A stretch of 64,000 nucleotides of DNA from CAVRQM01 sp963732775 (GTDB taxonomy: Bacteria; Pseudomonadota; Alphaproteobacteria; Acetobacterales; Acetobacteraceae). A program made the translations under genes and the position numbers. This document shows positions 17,305-25,763 of this stretch, in pieces (positions within the stretch are counted from its first letter, which is position 1; the number at the start of each line of letters is the position of its first letter). Under the pieces are notes generated by a model. The model was not told the origin of the DNA. It ran no database searches and saw only the letters and a list, made by a program, of their open reading frames with translations. Location of the stretch: contig CAVTAR010000004.1 of assembly GCA_963732775.1 (NCBI GenBank), positions 62,001-126,000 on the forward strand, in the 5' to 3' direction.

Positions 17305-18006
17305 TCATGCCTCCCGGTAGCGGTAGCCTATCCCGTACAGCGTTTCGATGTGATTGAAATTATCGTCGTTGGCGCGAAACTTCTTGCGTACGCGCTTGAT
17401 GTGGCTGTCGATGGTGCGGTCGTCCACGTAGATGTTCTCGCCATACGCCGCGTCGATGAGCTGGTCGCGCGACCGCACCATGCCCGGCCGCGCCGCGAGC
17501 GTCTTCAGCAGCAGGAACTCCGTCACCGTGAGCTGGATGTCCTGCCCCTTCCAGGTGCATTGGTGCTTGGTCTCGTCCAGCACCAGGTCGCCGCGCACCA
17601 TGATCGCACTGCCCGGCGCCCCCGCGGCGTCCGCGCGGAGCGTCTCGTTGCGGCGCAGCAGGGCGCGGATGCGCTCCAGCAGCAGGCGCTGGCTGAACGG
17701 CTTGGTGATGTAGTCGTCGGCTCCGAGGCGCAGGCCCATCACCTCGTCCACCTCTTCGTCCTTGCTGGTGAGGAAAATGACCGGGAGCTGGCTGCGCGCC
17801 CGCAGCCGCTGGAGCAGCTCGATGCCGTCCATGCGCGGCATCTTGATGTCGAGCACGGCGAGGTCCACGGGGCGCGTGGTGATGCCCTGCAGCGCGCTCT
17901 CCCCGTCGGTGTAGGTGCGGACCTGGTAGCCTTCCTGCTCCAGGGTCATCGACACGCTGGTCAGGATGTTGCGGTCGTCATCGACCAGGGCGATGGTCTG
18001 CTTCAT
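17305..18006 (-). CDS. chvI: ChvI-type response regulator
   Basis: A 233-residue OmpR-family regulator. The receiver domain has the acidic pair in ALVDDDRN, phospho-acceptor Asp in LAVLDIKMPRMDG, Thr in FLTSKDEEVDE and Lys in DYITKPF. The C-terminal winged helix shows LTVTEFLLLKTLAARPG and the recognition region YVDDRTIDSHIKRVRKKF. It should be phosphorylated by the adjacent ChvG. Its start codon CAT shares the sequence CATG with a divergent ATG of the HugZ-like gene, so its promoter must lie within that gene. Confidence 0.95.
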   Translation of the reverse strand: MKQTIALVDDDRNILTSVSMTLEQEGYQVRTYTDGESALQGITTRPVDLAVLDIKMPRMDGIELLQRLRARSQLPVIFLTSKDEEVDEVMGLRLGADDYITKPFSQRLLLERIRALLRRNETLRADAAGAPGSAIMVRGDLVLDETKHQCTWKGQDIQLTVTEFLLLKTLAARPGMVRSRDQLIDAAYGENIYVDDRTIDSHIKRVRKKFRANDDNFNHIETLYGIGYRYREA

Positions 18007-18016
18007 GGCCGGTGTT

Positions 18017-18778
18017 ATGGGCCGAAACGCGACGGAGCGCACGCAATTGGGCGAGAGTGTCGAGAGCGCCGAGGGCGAGACCGCCCACGGCATCGCGCGA
18101 AGGCTGCTGCGGGCGGCCAGGGTGGGCACGCTTGCCACGCAGTCCGACGGCCAGCCCTTCGCCGGACTGGTCAGCCCCGCGACCGCGGACGACCTGGCGC
18201 CGCTGCTGCTGCTGTCGGAGCTGTCCGAGCACACCAGGCACCTGCGCCGCGATCCGCGCTGCGCCCTGATGGTGGCGGGCCAGTCGGCCGAGCCGAACCC
18301 GCAGACCATCCCGCGCGTGACCTTCACCGCGACGGCGACGGTGGACGACTCCGCGGCGCTGCGGGCGCGCTATCTCGCGGTGCATCCGTATGCGGCGCTG
18401 TACGCGGGCTTCGGCGACTTCCACCTGTGGCGCTTGGCGCCCGCGACCGGGTTCTTCGTCGGCGGCTTCGCGTTCGCCCGCACGCTGCGCTGGGCGGACG
18501 TGGCGCCCCCCGCCGAGGCGGTGCGGGCGCTGGCCGAGGCGGCGGACGACATCATGGCGCACTGCAACGCCGACCACCCCGACGCCCTGGCGGTGATCGC
18601 CGGCATGCCTGGCGCCTGGCGCATGGTCGGCGTCGATGCCGACGGCTGCGACCTGGCCGCCGGTGAGGAGGGGACGGTGCTGCGCAGGGCGTGGCCCCGC
18701 CCGGCCGCGACGCCGGACGACGTGCGGCGCGGGCTGATCCTGCTGGCGCGCAAGGCGAGGGCCTCGACGAAAGGCTGA
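18017..18778 (+). CDS. HugZ-like haem utilisation/DUF2470 protein
   Basis: A 253-residue protein of the pyridoxamine-phosphate-oxidase-like split-barrel fold, with an N-terminal barrel (VGTLATQSDGQPFAGLVSPA, partly shown) and a C-terminal DUF2470 segment (MAHCNADHPDALAVIAG, then MVGVDADGCDLA). This arrangement matches HugZ-family proteins implicated in haem binding or haem-iron use. No iron-uptake gene accompanies it here, so the role is inferred from family only. An upstream ATG at 18005 is also in frame and would overlap the chvI start; the ATG at 18017 is preferred for length. Confidence 0.85.
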   Translation: MGRNATERTQLGESVESAEGETAHGIARRLLRAARVGTLATQSDGQPFAGLVSPATADDLAPLLLLSELSEHTRHLRRDPRCALMVAGQSAEPNPQTIPRVTFTATATVDDSAALRARYLAVHPYAALYAGFGDFHLWRLAPATGFFVGGFAFARTLRWADVAPPAEAVRALAEAADDIMAHCNADHPDALAVIAGMPGAWRMVGVDADGCDLAAGEEGTVLRRAWPRPAATPDDVRRGLILLARKARASTKG

Positions 18779-18839
18779 ACGCCGAAGCCGGAGTGCGGGG
18801 CTGCTTCCGTTCACGGCGAACTTGCTCTACCTGCCGCCC

Positions 18840-21662
18840 ATGAACGACGCACCCGTCGAGGCCACCCCGGTTCGCGACTACCGCGACACCGTCTTCCTGC
18901 CGAACACGAGCTTCCCGCTGCGCGGCGAGCTGCCGAAGCGCGAGCCGGCCATGCTCGTGCGCTGGGCCGACATGGATCTGGGGGCGCGCCTGCGCGAGGC
19001 CGGCCACGGCAAGCAGCGGTTCGTGCTGCACGACGGGCCGATCTACTCGAACGGCAACCTGCACATCGGCCACGCGCTGAACCGCGTCATCAAGGACGTC
19101 GTGGTCCGCGCCCAGCGCATGGCCGGCCGGGATTGCGCGTTCATCCCCGGCTGGGACTGCCATGGCCTGCCGATCGAGTGGAAGGTGGAGGAGGAATACC
19201 GCCGCACCGGCCGCGACAAGGACGCCGTGCCGGTGCTGCAGCTGCGCGACGAGTGCCGGAAATACTCCGCGCACTGGATGGCGGTGCAGGCCGAGGAGTT
19301 CTACCGCCTCGGCATCCAGGGCGACTGGGACGCGCGCTATTCCACCATGGACTTCGCCTCCGAGGCGGCGATCGCCGAGGAGATCGGCAAGTTCCTGCTG
19401 AACGGCGCGCTGTACCGCGGCCTGCGCCCGGTGATGTGGAGCCCGGTCGAGCGCACGGCGCTCGCCGAGGCCGAGGTCGAGTACCACGACCACACCAGCA
19501 CCACGGTGTTCGTGCGTTTCCCGCTGCTCGACGGTCCGGCCGACCTGGCCGGCGCCAGCGTGGTGATCTGGACCACCACGCCGTGGACGCTGCCGGCGAA
19601 CCGCGCCATCGCCTATGGCCCGGCGATCGACTACGCGCTGGTCCGCATCGACAGCGCGGCCGAGGCGTCGCACGCGCGGCCCGGCGAGATGGTCCTGGTG
19701 GCGCTGGCACTGCTGCCGGCGGTGTGCGCCGAGGCCGGGATTGGCACGCACCACGTGCTGCGGGTGCTGCCCGGCGCCGACCTCGCGGGCCTGGTCTGCG
19801 CCCACCCCTGGCGCGGCCAGGGCTACGATTTCGACGTGCCGCTGCTGGCGGCCGACTACGTCACCACCGAGCAGGGCACCGGCTTCGTCCATACCGCCCC
19901 CAGCCACGGCGAGGACGACTTCGCCCTCGGCCGCGCGCATGGACTCGAGGTGCCGGATACGGTGGCCGACGACGGCCGGTACAACGCCTGGGTGCCGCGC
20001 TTCGCCGGCATGCACGTCTTCAAGGCCGCCGAGCCGGTCGTCGCCGCCCTGGTCGAGGCCGGCGCGCTGCTGGCGAGCGGCAGGCTGGTCCATTCCTACC
20101 CGCACTCCTGGCGCTCCAAGGCGCCGCTGATCTTTCGCGCCACGCCGCAATGGTTCATCCGCCTCGACGGCCCCGAGGCGATCCGCCAACGGGCGCTGGA
20201 GGCGATCGCCGGCGCCGCCTTCATCCCCGAGAAGGGCCGCACCCGGCTGGCCAGCATGGTCGCCGGCCGCCCCGACTGGTGCATCAGCCGCCAGCGCGTC
20301 TGGGGCGTGCCGATCGCCGTGTTCGTGGAGCGCGCCATCGGCGAGGTGCTGCGCGACGCCGAGGTCATGGCCCGCATCGTCGACGCCTTCCGCGAGGAGG
20401 GCGCGGACGCTTGGTACTCGTCGCCGCCGTCGCGCTTCCTGGGCCCCGATCGCGACCCGGACGGCTACGAGCAGGTGACGGACATCGTCGACGTCTGGTT
20501 CGAGAGCGGTTCGACCCACGGCTTCGCGCTGGAGGCGCGGGGCCTGCCCTGGCCCGCCGACCTCTATCTGGAGGGGTCCGACCAGCATCGTGGCTGGTTC
20601 CAGTCCTCGCTCCTGGAGGCGGTCGGCTCGCGCGGCGCCGCGCCTTTCAAGGCGGTGCTGACGCACGGCTTCACGCTCGACGAGTCCGGGCGGAAGATGA
20701 GCAAGTCGCTCGGCAACGTCACCTCCCCGCAGGCGGTCACGGAGCAGTACGGCGCCGACGTGCTGCGGCTCTGGGTGATGAACACGGACATCACCGAGGA
20801 CCAGCGCATCGGCCCCGAGGTGCTGAAGCAGACCGCCGAGCTGTATCGCCGCCTGCGCAACACGTTGCGCTGGCTGCTCGGCTCGCTGTACGGCTTTTCT
20901 CATGCCGAGGCCGTGCCGGTGGCGGAGATGCCCGAGCTGGAGCGCTGGGTGCTGCACCGGCTGGCCGAGCTCGACGCGCTGGTGCGCCGCGCCGTGGGGA
21001 CACACGACTGGACCGGCGTCTATCCGGCGGTCCACGCCTTCTGTGCCGCCGACCTGTCCGCGTTCTATTTCGATATCCGCAAGGACTCGCTGTACTGCGA
21101 CCGCCCCGACCACCCGACGCGCCGCGCGGCGCGCACCGTGCTGGACCACCTCATGCGGTGCCTCACGACCTGGCTCGCCCCGGTGCTGCCGTTCACCGCC
21201 GAGGAGGCCTGGGTCGCGCGCTTCGGCGAGGCGGCGAGCGTGCACCTGGTCGAGTTTCCGGAGGTGCCGGCGGCGTGGCGGGACGAGGCGCTGGCGGAGA
21301 GGTGGGACTCGGTTCGGGGCTTTCGGCGTGTGCGGAAGGAGGTCAACGAGGAGATCGAGCGCAATCGTGCGCAAGGGCAAATCAAGGCTTCTTTGGAGGC
21401 GTCCCAGGATATCGGTTTGTACGCCGAAGGAGGGCGGCTGTCGGACAAGGAATGGGCGGATCTCCTGATCGTGTCCAAGGTGAACGTTTCCTACTCGTCG
21501 CAGATCGGCCCGTTCGCCGGCAAGACCGAGCGTGCGCCCGGTGCGAAGTGCGCCCGCTGCTGGCGCGTCCTCGAAGAGGTCGGCACCGTCGCTGCGCACC
21601 CAATGCTGTGCCTCCGCTGCGCCGATGCGGTGGACCACCTCGACGCGGCCCGCGCCGGATGA
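18840..21662 (+). CDS. ileS: Isoleucyl-tRNA synthetase
   Basis: A 940-residue class I synthetase charging tRNA-Ile. HIGH is intact in GNLHIGHALNRVIKD (about residue 75), the editing domain has VVIWTTTPWTLPANRAI and TGFVHTAPSHGEDDF, the KMSKS loop is GRKMSKSLGN, and a C-terminal zinc-binding pair reads CARCWRV with CLRC about 20 residues on. Length is normal. The ATG of MNDAPVEATP is preferred over an upstream ATG at 18822 because it gives the usual short leader before the DTVFLPNTSFPLRG segment. A large palindrome and lspA follow. Confidence 0.97.
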   Translation: MNDAPVEATPVRDYRDTVFLPNTSFPLRGELPKREPAMLVRWADMDLGARLREAGHGKQRFVLHDGPIYSNGNLHIGHALNRVIKDVVVRAQRMAGRDCAFIPGWDCHGLPIEWKVEEEYRRTGRDKDAVPVLQLRDECRKYSAHWMAVQAEEFYRLGIQGDWDARYSTMDFASEAAIAEEIGKFLLNGALYRGLRPVMWSPVERTALAEAEVEYHDHTSTTVFVRFPLLDGPADLAGASVVIWTTTPWTLPANRAIAYGPAIDYALVRIDSAAEASHARPGEMVLVALALLPAVCAEAGIGTHHVLRVLPGADLAGLVCAHPWRGQGYDFDVPLLAADYVTTEQGTGFVHTAPSHGEDDFALGRAHGLEVPDTVADDGRYNAWVPRFAGMHVFKAAEPVVAALVEAGALLASGRLVHSYPHSWRSKAPLIFRATPQWFIRLDGPEAIRQRALEAIAGAAFIPEKGRTRLASMVAGRPDWCISRQRVWGVPIAVFVERAIGEVLRDAEVMARIVDAFREEGADAWYSSPPSRFLGPDRDPDGYEQVTDIVDVWFESGSTHGFALEARGLPWPADLYLEGSDQHRGWFQSSLLEAVGSRGAAPFKAVLTHGFTLDESGRKMSKSLGNVTSPQAVTEQYGADVLRLWVMNTDITEDQRIGPEVLKQTAELYRRLRNTLRWLLGSLYGFSHAEAVPVAEMPELERWVLHRLAELDALVRRAVGTHDWTGVYPAVHAFCAADLSAFYFDIRKDSLYCDRPDHPTRRAARTVLDHLMRCLTTWLAPVLPFTAEEAWVARFGEAASVHLVEFPEVPAAWRDEALAERWDSVRGFRRVRKEVNEEIERNRAQGQIKASLEASQDIGLYAEGGRLSDKEWADLLIVSKVNVSYSSQIGPFAGKTERAPGAKCARCWRVLEEVGTVAAHPMLCLRCADAVDHLDAARAG

Positions 21663-21693
21663 GCGTGCGGCGGTTGTCCTCGCCCGGCCTGCA

Positions 21694-21792
21694 CCCCACC
21701 CGGCCCTTCGGGCCACCCTCCCCACAAGGGGGAGGGACACGAGTGCTTTCCCTCCCCCTCGTGAGGAGGGTGGCCCGAAGGGCCGGGTGGGG
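21694..21792. repeat. Long palindromic intergenic element, copy 1
   Basis: Two perfect 28-bp arms (21694-21721 and 21765-21792) face each other, each containing a smaller palindrome (GGCCCTTCGGGCC). The 43-base centre holds a nested inverted repeat (AGGGGGAGGGA with TCCCTCCCCCT). Copies with the same plan but different bases occur at 44317 and 49964, so this is a repeat family rather than a single terminator. Similar palindromes are scattered between genes in many alphaproteobacterial genomes. It separates ileS and lspA. Confidence 0.9.
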
Positions 21793-21810
21793 GCACGCCG
21801 CCGCGGCCAG

Positions 21811-22332
21811 ATGGCCGGCATGAACCGCCTCACCACCACCGGCCTGCTCGCCGCGATCGCCGTCCTGCTCCTCGACCAGGCGAGCAAGTGGTGGGTGCTG
21901 CACGGCCTCGGCCTGCCGGCGCTCGGCTCGGTCGCCGTCCTGCCGGTGCTGAACCTCACCATGGTGTGGAACCGCGGCGTGGTGTTCGGACTGCTGAACG
22001 GCTTCGGCGCTGGCAGCTCGATCGTCCTCGCCCTGGGCGCGCTGGCGGTGGTCGTGGCGCTGGCGGTCTGGCTGCGCCGCGCCGAGCGTGCCGTGGTCGC
22101 GGTCGCCATCGGCGCCATCGCCGGCGGCGCGATCGGCAATGTCATCGACCGGCTGCGCTACGGCGCGGTGGTGGATTTCATCCACGCCCACGCCTTCGGC
22201 TATTCCTGGTACGTGTTCAACATCGCCGACAGCGCCATCGTGTGCGGCGTCGCCGCGCTGGTGATCGACGGCCTGCTGCCGCACGCGCCGCCGCCACAGC
22301 ACTTGCCCGGCCCGGTGGTCGGCGGTAGATGA
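21811..22332 (+). CDS. lspA: Lipoprotein signal peptidase
   Basis: A 173-residue inner-membrane aspartic protease (signal peptidase II) that removes signal peptides from prolipoproteins after lipidation. Four membrane helices are visible; the catalytic aspartates lie in GNVIDRLRYGAVVDF and FNIADSAI, and LDQASKWWV is the conserved first-helix motif. ATG codons at 21811 and 21820 are both plausible. It acts on lipoproteins such as the DUF3035, DUF3576 and LptE products in this window. Its stop overlaps the next ATG (ATGA), coupling it to the DUF3035 gene. Confidence 0.96.
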   Translation: MAGMNRLTTTGLLAAIAVLLLDQASKWWVLHGLGLPALGSVAVLPVLNLTMVWNRGVVFGLLNGFGAGSSIVLALGALAVVVALAVWLRRAERAVVAVAIGAIAGGAIGNVIDRLRYGAVVDFIHAHAFGYSWYVFNIADSAIVCGVAALVIDGLLPHAPPPQHLPGPVVGGR

Positions 22333-22898
22333 CGCGGATGCGGCAAGCGTTCTCCGCGGCGATACTCCTGCTCCTCGCGACCGCGCTGGCCGGCTGCGGG
22401 GACGATCTTTCGCGCAGCTTCGGCGTCACCCGCGACGTGCCCGATGAGTTCACCGTGACCACGCGCGCGCCGCTTTCCATGCCGCCCGACTTCGAGGTCC
22501 GTCCGCCGCGCCCCGGCGCGCCCCGCCCACAAGAAGCCGACGCGCCCGTATCGGCCGAGGCGGCGCTGGTGCCGCAGGCGGCCCTGGCCGACCCCGGCGC
22601 GGGTTCCACGCCCAGCGCCGGGCAGGACGCCCTGGTCAAGGCGGCCGGCCCGGCGGCGCCCGCCGACATCCGCCGCAGGATCGAGCGCGAGGCGTCGCTC
22701 GACCAGCCGAACCGCAACCTCACCGACCAGTTGCTGTTCTGGAAGACGCCGACCCCGCCCGGCGTGGTGGTCGATCCAACCCGCAAGTCCAAGCGCTTGC
22801 AGACCAACGCCGCGCTGGGCCAGCCGGTGACGACGGGCGACACGCCGATCATCCAGAACCAGTCCAGCGGCGGCGGCCTGCTGAACGGCCTGTTCTAG
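22329..22898 (+). CDS. DUF3035 family lipoprotein
   Basis: A 189-residue lipoprotein of the DUF3035 family (function unknown). The signal peptide ends in ALAGC, so Cys22 or so is lipidated. The conserved core VPDEFTVTTRAPLSMPPDF and the RPPRPGAPRPQE that follows are characteristic of the family, which regularly follows lspA in alphaproteobacteria. The middle is proline/alanine-rich and the C-terminus ends in a glycine-rich GGGLLNGLF. It starts within the lspA stop codon. Confidence 0.9.
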   Translation: MTRMRQAFSAAILLLLATALAGCGDDLSRSFGVTRDVPDEFTVTTRAPLSMPPDFEVRPPRPGAPRPQEADAPVSAEAALVPQAALADPGAGSTPSAGQDALVKAAGPAAPADIRRRIEREASLDQPNRNLTDQLLFWKTPTPPGVVVDPTRKSKRLQTNAALGQPVTTGDTPIIQNQSSGGGLLNGLF

Positions 22899-22985
22899 CC
22901 GCCAGCTTCCCGCGGTTAACCCCGCCGTCATCCCCCCCGTGGTTGCCTGATTCGCCGCGTCCCGCGCGGCAGGGGAACGCCTCGC

Positions 22986-24503
22986 ATGGGTGTCACGGCC
23001 GATCGCGCCAATCCTGATCGCGCCAGTCCGGATCGAGGAGGCCCTGATCGGGGAGGCCCTGATCGGGGAGTTTCGGCCGGGGTGCCCGAGCGCCTGCTGG
23101 CGGCCGTGCTCGCGCTGATGGACGAAACCGTGGTGGTCAGCGATCACGACGCCACCATCATCGTCGCGAACCCGGCGGTCGAGCGCACCCTTGGCTGGAC
23201 GCCCGCCGCGCTGTCTGGCAGCCCGCTCGCGATGCTGCTGGAACAGCTGCCGGCCGGCGGCAAGCCGCCCCGCCTGCCTCCGGACGGCCCGGCGACGGCG
23301 CGCTGCGCGGACGGCAGCACGACGACGCTGCACCTGCGTTCGGCCAGCGTGCAGGTGCCCGGCGAGCGCAGCTACCGCGTCTGCGTGCTCGGCCGGCCCG
23401 AGCCGGCGCCGATGCGGGTGGTGGCCGGCCAGGTGCAACTGGTGGGCCTCGAGCGGGTGCGCACGAAACTCGGGCCGCGCTGGCCGGAGGTGGCCGAGCG
23501 GGTGTTCCAGGGCGCGGAGGCGATCATCCGCCGCCGGCTTGGGCGGGGCGACGTGCTGAGCCGCCGCGACGACGGCTTCCTCGTGTGTTTCTCCGGCCTC
23601 GGCGAAAGTGAGGCGGGCTTCAAGGCGGCCGCCCTGTGCGAGGAGATCGCGCGGCGGCTGATCGGCGAGGGCGATGGCGAGGCGGCCCGCGCGGTCAGCT
23701 TCGTGGCGGCGGTGTCGCTCGACCCCGACGAGGCCGGGGCCGGCGAGGCCACCGTGGCGCGGGTGCTGCACCGCAAGCTCGACGCCGCCCGCGCCCAGTC
23801 GCAGGAGCGGGCGCGCGAGCTGTTGATGGACGCCGCGCGCCGCGCTAGCGTGCTACGCGAGCCGGTGTTCTCGATCGCCGGCAAGCGCGCCGACATGGCG
23901 CTCGCCCGGTTCGACGACGGGGTCGGCGGCAAGCTCGACCGGCTGGCGCGGAGCTGCTGGGACGGCGACGAACTGGATCTCGCCGCGGAACACGCGCTGG
24001 TCACGATCGGCACGGCGCTGGCGGCCACCGCCAGCGGGCCGGATGGCGTCGGCGACCTGCTGCTGCTGCCGGTGCGCACCGAACTGCTGCTGCACCGCCG
24101 GGTGATGGAACAGGTGGGCGCGCTGCTGCAACCGGTGCCGCGCGCGCTGCGCGATCGCCTTGCGATCGAGCTGCTGGGCAGCGCCGAGCCGCCCGCGCCA
24201 CGGCTCGGCGAGCTGGCGCAGGCGCTGGCTGGCCTGTGCCGCGGGGCGGCCGTGGATCTGAACTCGCCGGAGCAGGTCGGCCGGCTGCGCCCGTTCCTGG
24301 GCCGGCTGGTCGCGGTCAGCATCGAGGCCGATGTGCTGCCGCTGTCACAGGCCAAGCGGCTGGCGCAGACGGTGGCCGCCGCGGCGGTGCCATTGCTGGT
24401 GAAGAACGTGCATCGCGACGAGGCGCTGCTGGCGCTGTATGAGGCCGGGTCCGGCCTGCTGCTGACCGGCCGCGCGCTCGGCGGCGGCGATCCGGGGCGG
24501 TAG
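22986..24503 (+). CDS. PAS protein with degenerate GGDEF/EAL-like regions
   Basis: A 505-residue cytoplasmic protein of unproven function. After a repeat-encoded N-terminus (about residues 6-29), a PAS domain is suggested by LALMDETVVVSDHDATIIVA and RTLGWTPAAL. Around residues 160-270 a GGDEF-like fold is suggested by RGDVLSRRDDGFLVCFSG, but the GGDEF signature itself is absent, so no cyclase activity is expected. The C-terminal third resembles a decayed EAL domain (PVRTELLLHRRVMEQ and near the end LLLTGRALGG). It may bind a ligand or partner rather than make c-di-GMP. It converges on the CesT-like gene with an 11-base gap. Confidence 0.6.
   Translation: MGVTADRANPDRASPDRGGPDRGGPDRGVSAGVPERLLAAVLALMDETVVVSDHDATIIVANPAVERTLGWTPAALSGSPLAMLLEQLPAGGKPPRLPPDGPATARCADGSTTTLHLRSASVQVPGERSYRVCVLGRPEPAPMRVVAGQVQLVGLERVRTKLGPRWPEVAERVFQGAEAIIRRRLGRGDVLSRRDDGFLVCFSGLGESEAGFKAAALCEEIARRLIGEGDGEAARAVSFVAAVSLDPDEAGAGEATVARVLHRKLDAARAQSQERARELLMDAARRASVLREPVFSIAGKRADMALARFDDGVGGKLDRLARSCWDGDELDLAAEHALVTIGTALAATASGPDGVGDLLLLPVRTELLLHRRVMEQVGALLQPVPRALRDRLAIELLGSAEPPAPRLGELAQALAGLCRGAAVDLNSPEQVGRLRPFLGRLVAVSIEADVLPLSQAKRLAQTVAAAAVPLLVKNVHRDEALLALYEAGSGLLLTGRALGGGDPGR
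22998..23072 (+). repeat. Five 15-bp tandem units in the coding region
   Basis: Five consecutive 15-base units (consensus CCTGATCGxGGAGGC) encode Pro-Asp-Arg-Gly-Gly-like pentapeptides at the N-terminus of the PAS protein. The last two and a half units are nearly identical, so copy number could vary without breaking the frame. Confidence 0.92.
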
Positions 24504-24514
24504 CCGCGCGGGCG

Positions 24515-25069
24515 TCAGCCGGGCCGGACCGGCGCCATCGGGCGCAGCGGCAGCAGGCCCGCCGCGCCCGTGCGCCCGCTGACGCCGCGCCCAGCCCGTC
24601 CCGGCTCGATGCCTCCGGGCTCGATGCGTCCGGGCTCGATGCGTCCGGGCCCATCCGTCGCGCGCTCCTGCAGCGCCTGGCGCAGCTCGCCCACCTTGCC
24701 GGCAACCGCGTCCACCAGCCCGGCCAGCGAGGCGCCGTCGAGGTCGGCGATCCACAGCCGCCCCCACAGCACCAGCGTGCCGAACTCGTCGGCGGCGATC
24801 TGGAACGGTGCGCAGGAGGAGCTGAACAGGTTGCTGCGGAACAGGTACAGCATTGTCGCGTGGGTGAGCCCGCGCGGCAGCGGGCCGACCGGGGCCACCA
24901 GCAGGATGGTCTCCTCGTCACCGCCGTAGATCAGGACCTCCGACACGTCGCCGGTGCCGTGGCCGGCGGTGAGGCGCGCGCCGCCATCGACGCTGGCCGG
25001 GATCGTCTCGATGCCGAGGGTATCGGCGAGCGCCTGCATCAAGGCTCGCGTCCGGTCGGTTGCCGCCAT
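24515..25069 (-). CDS. CesT/type III chaperone-like protein
   Basis: A 184-residue protein whose first 140 residues look like the Tir-chaperone (CesT) fold: TLGIETIPASVDGGARLTAG, VSEVLIYGGDEETILLVAPVG and MLYLFRSNLF, followed by the amphipathic C-terminal helix. No type III secretion genes lie nearby; CesT-like domains also occur in proteins unrelated to secretion, so function is open. A 15-base tandem repeat encodes GRIEP-type residues near the C-terminus. The second ATG (25069) is chosen because GGAGGA lies just upstream of it; an ATG at 25087 is the alternative. Confidence 0.6.
   Translation of the reverse strand: MAATDRTRALMQALADTLGIETIPASVDGGARLTAGHGTGDVSEVLIYGGDEETILLVAPVGPLPRGLTHATMLYLFRSNLFSSSCAPFQIAADEFGTLVLWGRLWIADLDGASLAGLVDAVAGKVGELRQALQERATDGPGRIEPGRIEPGGIEPGRAGRGVSGRTGAAGLLPLRPMAPVRPG
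24605..24649 (-). repeat. Three 15-bp tandem units in the coding region
   Basis: Three 15-base units (CTCGATGCGTCCGGG on the plus strand, one mismatch in the first) lie in the CesT-like gene and encode an Ile-Glu-Pro-Gly-Arg-type repeat. The unit length matches the repeat in the convergent PAS gene although the sequence differs. Confidence 0.9.
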
Positions 25070-25274
25070 CCTGTCCTCCACCGCCATGCGGGGCGTCGCG
25101 GCGCCATGGAAGCGACGCTCGACTACATACCGTGCAGAAGCGAGCGAAGTTCGGCGACAAAATGGCGGTGATGAACGTCAACGCCGCGTTGACATACGTG
25201 GGTCTTCACGGGCGCTGGCCCGATTGCGCCAGCGTGTTGCAGCGCTACACCAGTCGCGTCGGTCCGGAGCCCCG

Positions 25275-25658
25275 CTACGGGACGGTGAAGCGCCCGCCGC
25301 CCTGGCGCGGTACCGCCGCCGCGGGTGCCGCAGATGCCTCCCCGGCGAGCCGGCCGTGGCGGAACTCCAGATGCGCGGCACGCTGGTCGAACCGGCTCAG
25401 CACCCTTCGCGCGGCGTCGGGAACATAGGCGGCCTCGGGGTCGGTGCCGGCGAAGGCGGCGATCGCCTCGGCCGAGTCGAACCACATCACCGTCATGAAC
25501 TCGACCTCGGCGCCGAGCGGGCGGCGGTACAGCTCGATCCGCTGGAACCCGGCGATGCCGCGGGCGAGGATGCCGGGAAAGACTTCCTCACGCAGCAGCG
25601 TGTCATAGGTGTCGGCCTGCTCGGGCGTGGTCCAGCCGTGCCAGACGCGCGCGATCAT
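25275..25658 (-). CDS. Antibiotic-biosynthesis-monooxygenase (ABM) domain protein
   Basis: A 127-residue ferredoxin-fold dimeric barrel of the ABM superfamily. The first strand MIARVWHGWT, the PGILARGIAGFQRIELYRRP loop-strand and FMTVMWFDSAEAIAAFAG match the family, which includes haem-degrading and quinol monooxygenases as well as proteins of unknown role. Residues 105-127 form a tail with no homology seen. The substrate cannot be told from sequence. It stands alone: about 200 bases of featureless sequence separate it from the CesT-like gene and an adhesin fragment lies upstream. Confidence 0.75.
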   Translation of the reverse strand: MIARVWHGWTTPEQADTYDTLLREEVFPGILARGIAGFQRIELYRRPLGAEVEFMTVMWFDSAEAIAAFAGTDPEAAYVPDAARRVLSRFDQRAAHLEFRHGRLAGEASAAPAAAVPRQGGGRFTVP

Positions 25659-25763
25659 GGTGGCGGCCTCCCTCGGTCGGATGCGCCACTATCACCGAAG
25701 CCCTCCGCCGCCTCAACGGTCCCGTTCCGATCCCCGACGCCGCTACCGCGACGTCCCGCCGTC

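Noticed and set aside
18552..22145. A 1197-codon minus-strand frame opposite ileS and lspA
   Set aside because: No domain is recognisable and both plus-strand genes have clear family motifs throughout.
22998..23072. Possible CRISPR array
   Set aside because: The units are directly adjacent 15-mers without spacers and lie inside a coding region; no cas gene is present.
25060..25428. A 122-codon plus-strand frame opposite the ABM gene
   Set aside because: No ribosome site or recognisable domain, and half of it is antisense to a supported gene.
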